Source: Thermoprotei archaeon (GTDB lineage: Archaea > Thermoproteota > Thermoprotei_A > Sulfolobales > Desulfurococcaceae). Taken from it: a stretch of 5,929 nucleotides of DNA. The stretch lies in contig QMWW01000071.1 in NCBI GenBank assembly GCA_003661825.1, forward strand, positions 1-5,929, read 5' to 3'. This document shows, piece after piece, positions 1 to 4,926 of the stretch. The notes below the pieces were generated by a model. That model did no database searches, was not told the DNA's origin, and saw nothing but the letters and a program-made list of their open reading frames with translations. A program made the position numbers and the translations under genes. Within the stretch, counting starts at the first letter, position 1; every line of letters begins with the position of its first letter.

Positions 1-144
1 GCAAAGACTTCGTAAGGGACATCTAGCACACTTAGAGGACGAATAGTAGATCAGGGCTATCCCATTTTCATCGGCTATATAGTCCTCCTTTACTTTGCTC
101 TCTTCAACGTCTTCCCCTTTATCTTCCCTCCCGATGAACACCAT
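1..144 (-). CDS. Partial ORF (5' end only), possible thioredoxin-fold protein with CxxC motif
   Basis: Reading leftward from ATG at 144-142, the frame is open for 48 codons to the window edge, so only the N-terminus is present. The visible protein starts MVFIGREDKGEDVEESKVKED, has a charged N-terminal stretch of about 25 residues, and then an aliphatic/aromatic strand ALIYY followed by SSSKCARCPLRSLC. A hydrophobic strand running into a Cys-x-x-Cys (C39-C42) with a following proline and basic residue recalls the first strand and active site of thioredoxin or glutaredoxin-like proteins. However, the usual WC pair is absent, and a third Cys (C48) would also suit a metal site. No ATG, GTG or TTG occurs upstream in frame before a stop at 210-208, so this ATG is the only start. 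There is no clear ribosome-binding site. It lies 66 bp downstream of nnr on the same strand and may be cotranscribed. The fold is an inference; the open frame and cysteines are seen. Confidence 0.5.
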   Translation of the reverse strand, partial: MVFIGREDKGEDVEESKVKEDYIADENGIALIYYSSSKCARCPLRSLC

Positions 145-210
145 ATTTATACGCCTCGCTAGTAGCTTGTAGGTGTATTGTAGATAGCATACTATATAGA
201 TATCCTGTTA

Positions 211-1728
211 CTACCCGAGATATAGGTCTCTATGTATACTGAGCGGGTCTCTTATTATAGCTGGAATTACTTCGATCATTTTAGTAGGCGATACTGTCTT
301 GTTCTCTTTGAGAAGATAATCACCAGCTACGCCGTTTACATAAGCAGCAACGTAAGCAGCTACGTAGGGGTTCTTAGTCCATGCTAGTAGAGATGCCACA
401 ATACCAGATAATACATCTCCCGTCCCCCCGGTAGACATGTACGGATTACCCGTCTTGTTGTACTTTATGTTATTTCCATCGCTGATAATGTCTATAGGGG
501 CTTTAAGCAGAACCGTGGCATCAAGATCAGATGCAAGCTTAGCCACTTTCTCTCCGTCCACCTCTAATTTACCAGTTAGTTCTCCACCGTAAAGTCTTCT
601 AAACTCTCCCCGATGGGGGGTGAGCACCGCATAACCTCCAAAACCACCGCTATAGTTTTGCACAGCTTTTAGCGCATCGGCATCAATAACAAGACCTATC
701 TTCTTCTCTACTAGTTCAAAGATGAGCTTTTTGACAGCTTCGATTGTTTCCGGTCGATCGCCTAAGCCTGGACCAAGAACTACGACGTGTGGCCTGATCC
801 TCTCGATATAGTCAAGTACGCTGTCTACATCCTCCACCCTCAAGTAGGATCCCCTATATGGTAGCGTTATAAGCTCCGGAGAATACGATGCAATAATGCC
901 TCTAACAGCATCTGGCGTTATGATAAATGCTAAATCAGAGCCAGTAGCTAGAGCCGCTAAACCAGAAAGAGCCGGGGCTCCCGTAAATCTCTGGCTACCA
1001 CCAATAACCGCTATACGCCCAGCTTTACCCTTGTAGATATCGCTTGGCCTCGTTGGAACCCTATACATCAGATCGCCGGGACCCACATATATCTGGGCTT
1101 CCTGCGGTATACCTATGTTCGCTACAACTAGGTCACCAGTATATTCAGGGCTCTTCAACAATCCGGGCTTTACGTCGTGAAAAGTAACTGTTTTATCCGC
1201 TTTAAACGCTACACCATGTACTTCCCCTGTATCCGGGTTAAGGCCTGTAGGCGTATCAATAGCTATTTTTAGCTTTGCACTCGCCTTATTAGATGCCTCA
1301 ACGATGCTACGTATAGGATCCCTTAGCTCTCCTCTCACACCAGTACCAAGCAATCCATCTATTATTACTTCTGCGTTCTGCAGGATATCTAGAGACGAAG
1401 ATTTGTGGATCTTTATGGATTCAAGCCTTGATGCGATGCGGTAGTTATATAGAGTATCCGGGTGCTCGATTTCCTTGCTACTATAGGCTAGTATTACCTC
1501 TACTCTATACCCCCGGCTGGCTAGGTATCTAGCTGCTACTAATGCATCACCACCATTACCCCCTTTACCAGCCAGGATCACTACTTTACCCGTTTCCTCC
1601 GGCTCAACCTCGTTAATAACTACGTCAGCAACACTTTTACCAGCTGCTTCCATCAACATGGCTAGAGGGATGCCTAGTGCTACGGTGTTTACTTCTAGAA
1701 CCCTCATATCTGTAACTGATATAACCAT
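211..1728 (-). CDS. nnr: Bifunctional NAD(P)H-hydrate epimerase / ADP-dependent NAD(P)H-hydrate dehydratase
   Basis: This 505-residue protein is the usual length for the fused YjeF_N plus carbohydrate-kinase-like (YjeF_C) repair enzyme. The family rescues damaged hydrated NADH and NADPH in the cytoplasm: the N-terminal half epimerises R- and S-NAD(P)HX, and the C-terminal half dehydrates the S form using ADP (ATP in eukaryotes). N-domain signs are the family opening ISVTDMRVLEVNTVALGI at 3-20, the Rossmann loop GKGGNGGDALVAARYL at 54-69, DGLLGTG at 124-130 and DTPTGLNPDTG at 158-168 (commonly D-x-PSG, here PTG). C-domain signs are GRIAVIGGSQRFTGAPALSG at 237-256, VVLGPGLG at 316-323, VIDADAL at 347-353, LTPHRGEF at 369-376 and the ADP-site/catalytic loop TGGTGDVLSG at 433-442 with catalytic Asp438. 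ATG at 1728 is preferred over the internal Met8, because residues 3-7 already belong to the conserved opening. All expected motifs are intact. Identification is firm. Confidence 0.97.
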   Translation of the reverse strand: MVISVTDMRVLEVNTVALGIPLAMLMEAAGKSVADVVINEVEPEETGKVVILAGKGGNGGDALVAARYLASRGYRVEVILAYSSKEIEHPDTLYNYRIASRLESIKIHKSSSLDILQNAEVIIDGLLGTGVRGELRDPIRSIVEASNKASAKLKIAIDTPTGLNPDTGEVHGVAFKADKTVTFHDVKPGLLKSPEYTGDLVVANIGIPQEAQIYVGPGDLMYRVPTRPSDIYKGKAGRIAVIGGSQRFTGAPALSGLAALATGSDLAFIITPDAVRGIIASYSPELITLPYRGSYLRVEDVDSVLDYIERIRPHVVVLGPGLGDRPETIEAVKKLIFELVEKKIGLVIDADALKAVQNYSGGFGGYAVLTPHRGEFRRLYGGELTGKLEVDGEKVAKLASDLDATVLLKAPIDIISDGNNIKYNKTGNPYMSTGGTGDVLSGIVASLLAWTKNPYVAAYVAAYVNGVAGDYLLKENKTVSPTKMIEVIPAIIRDPLSIHRDLYLG

Positions 1729-1768
1729 GACCTGTATACACCAATACAGACCCAGTTACTGTAATACC

Positions 1769-1803
1769 ATTATAGTGTAGCGAGCGTAATAAAGAATATA
1801 TTT
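1769..1803 (-). promoter_or_regulatory. Candidate promoter region of nnr
   Basis: Two AT-rich boxes lie upstream of the nnr start when read leftward: AAATATAT at 1803-1796 and TATAAT at 1774-1769. With the archaeal spacing of about 27 bp from box centre to start site, the first would give a leader of about 45 nt and the second about 17 nt. Neither has a convincing purine-rich BRE in front, and the leader has no good ribosome-binding site (only GGTG about 11 nt from the ATG). The assignment is weak and positional only. Confidence 0.25.
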
Positions 1804-1878
1804 ATCAGCCGAAACCTCCTCGATCACCGATCTCAATTGTCCGTGAGATTCATCATCTGTTTTAGAGATGCACCAGTT

Positions 1879-2556
1879 TTATTTAACTTTAACTACATGT
1901 CTAAGCGGATTATTGTCTGGAACTACTCTCATGTATCCAGGCTCTTCAAAGCCTTTCTTAGATGCTATTACCAGCTCGCCTACACCCACGTTAATACGGC
2001 ATACTCCATCGCTATATCCTCCAAGCTTTAAGCAGGGTTCAACTATGTACTCGACTATCCCTGTTCTAAGACCCAGTCCTAGGAGGAGCCAGTACTCTAC
2101 AGGTGATTCGTGGAGAGAGCTTGGTGTAGCCGCGGGTTTGAAGTAAAAGCTGTACCTACTGGTATCTATTAGTTCAAAGAGGAGGGGCACAGCTTCTCCT
2201 CCTTTTTTCACGAAAAGGCTTAAACCACCATAGTACATAGCCTTGGTGATAGCGTTCTCGATAAAATCTCTGTTTGGAAACACTCCTCTGCTCAAGTTAA
2301 TACAAATATCCCTAACTACTTCCCCATAAAAGTAGCTAGGTATATTTGAGTAGACGGTTATGCTAGATCCTCTACCTAGGACTACTACACGGGGATAAAG
2401 AAGATTCAGAATAGAGACGCCTTCGTACTTCCCTACCTTAAACCTGCCAAGAACTACTATGGAGGGACAGCTGTAAAGCCAGTCATAAGTCCAGGTCAAC
2501 CAGGCTACGCCTCTCGGATTCATCGTTTCAGATCGTTTCTTCGAGGCATGGAACAT
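1879..2556 (-). CDS. Hypothetical protein, 225 residues, unrecognised
   Basis: I do not recognise this protein. It is predicted soluble: there is no signal peptide and no membrane span, and hydrophobic beta-like strands (IVVLGRF 33-39, VSILNLLYPRVVVLGRG 47-63, ITVYSNI 66-72, YWLLLGLGLRTGIVEYIV 155-172, GVGELVIASK 191-200) alternate with short helical segments. It is rich in Tyr, Gly and Val and has four cysteines (30, 85, 175, 186). Composition and codon use match the neighbours, which supports a real gene; the overlapping plus-strand frames look like shadows. ATG at 2556 is chosen because the TATA box at 2585-2594, read leftward, predicts a transcript start near 2562 and so an almost leaderless message. 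The in-frame ATG at 2523 (MNPRG...) remains possible, and neither has a ribosome-binding site. It is divergent from gene A and lies 150 bp upstream of nnr on the same strand. No function is assigned. Confidence 0.78.
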   Translation of the reverse strand: MFHASKKRSETMNPRGVAWLTWTYDWLYSCPSIVVLGRFKVGKYEGVSILNLLYPRVVVLGRGSSITVYSNIPSYFYGEVVRDICINLSRGVFPNRDFIENAITKAMYYGGLSLFVKKGGEAVPLLFELIDTSRYSFYFKPAATPSSLHESPVEYWLLLGLGLRTGIVEYIVEPCLKLGGYSDGVCRINVGVGELVIASKKGFEEPGYMRVVPDNNPLRHVVKVK

Positions 2557-2584
2557 CTATCTATTAACGGTATCGCGGAGGCCC

Positions 2585-2594
2585 TTTTATAAAT
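2585..2594. promoter_or_regulatory. Near-palindromic TATA box, possible shared divergent promoter
   Basis: TTTTATAAAT lies in the 76-bp gap between the divergent starts at 2556 and 2633 and reads as a TATA box on both strands (ATTTATAAAA leftward). Rightward it predicts a transcript start near 2616, just before the GGAGGTG ribosome-binding site of gene A. Leftward it predicts a start near 2562, a few bases before the ATG of the 225-residue protein. No strong BRE is visible on either side. It is the only good TATA element in the gap. The rightward role is more secure than the leftward one. Confidence 0.55.
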
Positions 2595-2616
2595 GAAACT
2601 ATAGAGATACCCCCTA

Positions 2617-2623
2617 GGAGGTG
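2617..2623 (+). promoter_or_regulatory. Strong ribosome-binding site deciding the start of gene A
   Basis: GGAGGTG matches seven bases of the archaeal anti-Shine-Dalgarno complement (GGAGGTGAT) and lies 9 nt before ATG 2633. A possible GTG start at 2621 overlaps this element and has no site of its own, so ATG 2633 is the better start. Confidence 0.75.
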
Positions 2624-2632
2624 GGTAAGAGG

Positions 2633-3922
2633 ATGGAGTGGATCAAGATCTTCGGAGTACTCTTCATAGTGTTAATGCTTGCATCAATAGTGTCCGTATC
2701 GTCAACGGTAATCGGAGAAGACTTTGAAGATGAACACAAGCACGAAGAAGACGATGAAGTAGAGGTAGAAATAGAGATAGATGGAGAGGATGAAGAAGAT
2801 ACAAGAATAATAGTTAGAGAGCCGATGGAATTCAAAGATATGCTTACCTTAGTATATAATGTAAAGAACTTAACAATGCCTTTACTAGAGTGGTCTATAG
2901 AGCATAATGTTACGCTAGCTAAGGTTGTAGTAAGGCTTGCCGAGAGTTTCTTAGAGAAAGCAATCAATACCAGTAATGCTAATGAAACAAGAGCTAAAGC
3001 CTATGCTATGGTAGCAGCTATCATATACGGTCACGCACCGGTAACTGCTTACCCTGTACTAGCTAAGACCATGGAAGAAAACATTGAAGCTAATGCTACG
3101 CTTAGTAAGGATGTTATACTAGCTGTCTACAACAAGGCCTTAGAGCTAAGATCTTTGTTAGAAGAAGCAAAAGAAAGAGCACAGGAGCTGAACATCACTG
3201 TACCTTCACAGGTTGAAGCACTAGAATCCATCGGCGATGGACTGTTGAATACTAGTCTAGCGCTAATCAACGAATCTTACGTCCAACTAGCCTTCAAGTA
3301 TTCTGTCAAGGGCTATCATACCTACGTTAGGGCTTATAGCATACTAGTTAAATCGGTATTCGTAACCGGGCTAAGACTAGGAGTAGAACCAGATGAACCG
3401 ATCACTCATAGGATCTATGCTAAGAAGATTAAGAAAGAAGTAGTCGAGGAAATGCTCGAGAAAATGCCAGGCTGGCTACGTGAACGAGTTAGAGAGAGAA
3501 TTATGAGAGGAGAGATAAAGTCGTGGACCGATCTGAAGCACGTTATTAGATTAGAAATCGAAGAACATAAAGAGGTAATGAAGAATAGGAGCATAAAAGT
3601 GGCTTCTAACGTCATAGTAGGTCTAATAACCTATATAGCGTATCATTCACCAGACGATGAAGTAAGCAGCGCCATATGGACGTGGCTAGAGAACCACGGA
3701 TTAGTAGCTGGCAGGGGACCAGTTAAGACTATTAGAATGGGAGAACTGAAGCAGTACATAGAGAACTTAGTGCTAGATATAAGTAATGCTAGCGATGCTC
3801 TAGGAATTGAGCTAATATTCAAAGTTGTCGAAGAGATAGAGAATGAGATAGAAATAGATATTGGAGTAGAAGTAGATATCAGCGATATACTGGAGCACTA
3901 CATAGAGAAGCACGGTACGTAG
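2633..3922 (+). CDS. Gene A: secreted, sequon-rich helical protein with acidic N-terminal tract (unknown function)
   Basis: This 429-residue protein is not recognised as a known family. Residues 1-24 (MEWIKIFGVLFIVLMLASIV then SVSS) form a signal peptide or signal anchor, so the rest should be outside the cell. Residues 29-56 are extremely acidic (19 of 28 are Asp/Glu), include a HKH triplet, and pass into an alternating VEVEIEID run. Residues about 65-400 are predicted mostly helical, with heptad-like A/L spacing (for example YNKALELRSLLEEAKERA 166-183) and a basic amphipathic segment PGWLRERVRERIMRGEI at 279-295. A second alternating acidic/aliphatic run, ending IEIDIGVEVDISD, lies at 400-418. 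There are ten N-x-S/T sequons (N79, 92, 112, 117, 154, 187, 206, 213, 318, 385), no cysteine and no C-terminal membrane span. It is followed by a T-tract, and then by two membrane proteins on the same strand. A structural envelope or ligand/cation-binding role is possible but inferred. Confidence 0.88.
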   Translation: MEWIKIFGVLFIVLMLASIVSVSSTVIGEDFEDEHKHEEDDEVEVEIEIDGEDEEDTRIIVREPMEFKDMLTLVYNVKNLTMPLLEWSIEHNVTLAKVVVRLAESFLEKAINTSNANETRAKAYAMVAAIIYGHAPVTAYPVLAKTMEENIEANATLSKDVILAVYNKALELRSLLEEAKERAQELNITVPSQVEALESIGDGLLNTSLALINESYVQLAFKYSVKGYHTYVRAYSILVKSVFVTGLRLGVEPDEPITHRIYAKKIKKEVVEEMLEKMPGWLRERVRERIMRGEIKSWTDLKHVIRLEIEEHKEVMKNRSIKVASNVIVGLITYIAYHSPDDEVSSAIWTWLENHGLVAGRGPVKTIRMGELKQYIENLVLDISNASDALGIELIFKVVEEIENEIEIDIGVEVDISDILEHYIEKHGT

Positions 3923-3926
3923 CTTT

Positions 3927-3963
3927 AGTGGCTAACCACTGTATAAAGTAGCTAAACCTTTTT
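3927..3963 (+). terminator. Likely terminator of gene A: small hairpin plus T-tract
   Basis: Five bases after the stop codon, AGTGG-CTAA-CCACT (3927-3940) is a perfect 5-bp hairpin with a 4-nt loop, followed 18 nt later by TTTTT at 3959-3963. Archaeal termination depends mainly on short T-tracts, so the T run is the more relevant part. The hairpin may be incidental, or part of the inverted-repeat cluster before gene B. Confidence 0.42.
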
Positions 3964-3973
3964 CCTATACAGT
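3938..3973. repeat. 8-bp inverted repeat upstream of gene B
   Basis: ACTGTATA (3938-3945) and TATACAGT (3966-3973) are exact inverted copies separated by 20 bp that include the T-tract. The left arm overlaps the preceding hairpin. The right arm contains a weak TATA-like CTATAC that could serve gene B. Its position in the only gap before gene B makes a binding site for a dimeric regulator possible; no partner protein is shown by the sequence. Confidence 0.4.
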
Positions 3974-3993
3974 ATCTACCACTTAGATCCTAT

Positions 3994-4049
3994 AACAGTA
4001 CTAGGTAGGTGGGGATAGAGAATGAATATTTCAGCGCTGAAGTACTGTT
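3994..4049. repeat. 9-bp inverted repeat spanning the ribosome-binding site and start codon of gene B
   Basis: AACAGTACT (3994-4002) and AGTACTGTT (4041-4049) are exact inverted copies 38 bp apart. The interval holds AGGTG (4007-4011, the likely ribosome-binding site, 10 nt before the ATG), ATG 4022 and, directly against the right arm, the perfect 10-bp palindrome TCAGCGCTGA (4031-4040). In RNA this could close a loop around the start region; in DNA it could be an operator. The repeat is plain in the sequence, the role is open. Confidence 0.45.
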
Positions 4050-4801
4050 TGATAGCATTCGTTATAGCTACCATGGCTCTATCCAGCACGGCTCATGGTA
4101 TTGAAGATCAGATAGCAAATCTAAAGGTCGAAGTTGTGTATGATCTGCAGGTTAACGAAGGCTTAACAGTACTAGATGTGACCTTAACGGAAAGGCTAGT
4201 CAACGCTATAGTGGATATAAAGCTGATCAGCAATAACGTGGGCCTCATAGTAGACGTAGTAGACGAATATGGCAATACCTTACCCTACAGCTATGATGAA
4301 GTAGGAAGAGTTATATCGGTATTTGTAAACGGGACCAAGAAAATAACTATAACGTATATGGTCTCAGGCTTATTTGACGAAATAGGCATAGATGCTTACT
4401 CAGGGATAATAGATCTTACGGAATACGCTATACCCCTTGAAGTAACCATTATAGTTAGCGGATCATATAGCACTGTAGTAGAGCCGGAAGCAGAAGTCTT
4501 AACCATCAATGATACAACAAGGATCAAGCTTACAAGACAAGGCCTCTATATACTGACTCTATGGAAAGAGCCAACCCTAGAAGAAGACGCTCAAACCGTA
4601 GGAAGTATGGTTACGAGTCCTACAGCTGAACATACACCTAGTGCACCAGAAACTAGAACCCCCTATTCGCAACAGCCTAGTCCTCCTCCAGCGATGGAGG
4701 AAGCAGAGTACATGTTTGATGAGCCACTATATCTCTACTTAGTTATAACCGTATTTGCCGTAATCGCTATACTAGCGCTACTTATGGCTAGAAAGAAGTA
4801 G
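4022..4801 (+). CDS. Gene B: membrane-anchored surface protein, paralogue of gene C without output domain
   Basis: This is a 259-residue type I membrane protein. Residues 1-25 are a signal peptide (K7, then hydrophobic 9-20, likely cleavage after STAHG). Residues about 33-183 form a beta-strand-rich ectodomain with sequons at N103 and N163. Residues 191-224 are a Ser/Thr/Pro stalk (TPSAPETRTPYSQQPSPPP at 205-223). Residues about 236-255 are a membrane span, and only ARKK remains inside. Residues 77-152 align almost without gaps with residues 76-153 of gene C, sharing V-x-DxxG, a beta strand near N-x-(S/T)KK/KI, DE...Y...DLxEYxI and SGxY. The two proteins therefore share a sensor or surface domain, but B lacks the DNA-binding part. 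ATG 4022 follows AGGTG and opens directly onto the signal peptide. It lies 99 bp after gene A, with a T-tract between. It could be a co-receptor, a decoy or a regulated target of C; no database family is assigned with confidence. Confidence 0.88.
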   Translation: MNISALKYCLIAFVIATMALSSTAHGIEDQIANLKVEVVYDLQVNEGLTVLDVTLTERLVNAIVDIKLISNNVGLIVDVVDEYGNTLPYSYDEVGRVISVFVNGTKKITITYMVSGLFDEIGIDAYSGIIDLTEYAIPLEVTIIVSGSYSTVVEPEAEVLTINDTTRIKLTRQGLYILTLWKEPTLEEDAQTVGSMVTSPTAEHTPSAPETRTPYSQQPSPPPAMEEAEYMFDEPLYLYLVITVFAVIAILALLMARKK

Positions 4802-4806
4802 TTTTT
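4802..4806 (+). terminator. T-tract directly after the stop codon of gene B
   Basis: TTTTT follows the TAG stop without a gap, as is common for archaeal T-tract terminators. There is no stem in front of it. Together with the promoter-like elements in the 125-bp gap it suggests that gene C has its own transcript. Confidence 0.4.
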
Positions 4807-4844
4807 ACACGACTATTTACCCTATATATTCCTATTATACAAAG

Positions 4845-4862
4845 GTAGTGATTCTACACTAC
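4845..4862. promoter_or_regulatory. Inverted repeat upstream of the gene C promoter, candidate operator
   Basis: GTAGTG-ATTCTA-CACTAC is a perfect inverted repeat with 6-bp arms and a 6-bp spacer, ending 11 bp before the TTTAAAA box. Size and location suit a dimeric winged-helix protein, and the gene immediately downstream encodes one, so autoregulation is a reasonable inference. The sequence TCTACACT inside it (4853-4860) resembles TCTACCACT before gene B (3975-3983). Confidence 0.4.
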
Positions 4863-4873
4863 TAGGTGTAATG

Positions 4874-4880
4874 TTTAAAA
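4874..4880 (+). promoter_or_regulatory. Candidate TATA box of gene C
   Basis: TTTAAAA lies 47 bp before the ATG and predicts a transcript start near 4904, leaving a leader of about 23 nt that includes the AGGTG ribosome-binding site. A second AT-rich run, CTATATAAT (4888-4896), would give a nearly leaderless transcript, which fits less well with that site. Confidence 0.42.
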
Positions 4881-4915
4881 GGTATGTCTATATAATCCTA
4901 TGATTGTATCGGTAT

Positions 4916-4920
4916 AGGTG
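4916..4920 (+). promoter_or_regulatory. Ribosome-binding site of gene C
   Basis: AGGTG sits 6 nt before ATG 4927 and supports that start. The same nine bases, TAGGTGTAA, also occur at 4863-4871, where they cannot act as a ribosome-binding site for this ATG. Confidence 0.5.
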
Positions 4921-4926
4921 TAACAT

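Noticed and set aside
1733..1740. Palindrome TGTATACA just before the nnr start
   Set aside because: Eight AT-rich bases with no second copy nearby; this is expected by chance in such DNA.
1837..2146. Two plus-strand open frames (1837-2031 and 1868-2146)
   Set aside because: Both lie opposite the 225-residue minus-strand gene, overlap each other, have no ribosome-binding site or TATA box, and encode low-quality Ser/Tyr/Pro-rich text. They are shadow frames.
2717..2800. Purine-rich GAA/GAT tract as a DNA repeat or tandem array
   Set aside because: The units are irregular and keep the reading frame; the pattern is explained by the acidic protein tract of gene A, not by a nucleotide repeat.
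2614..2967. Minus-strand open frame opposite the start of gene A
   Set aside because: Its Ser/Thr/Ile-rich product is the antisense of gene A's acidic GAA/GAT/ATA codon tract. It overlaps gene A's signal peptide and has no independent support.
3415..3615. Minus-strand 66-codon frame inside gene A
   Set aside because: It is antisense to a helical Lys/Glu/Arg-rich part of gene A; the Ser/Phe/Leu composition is the expected mirror of that region.
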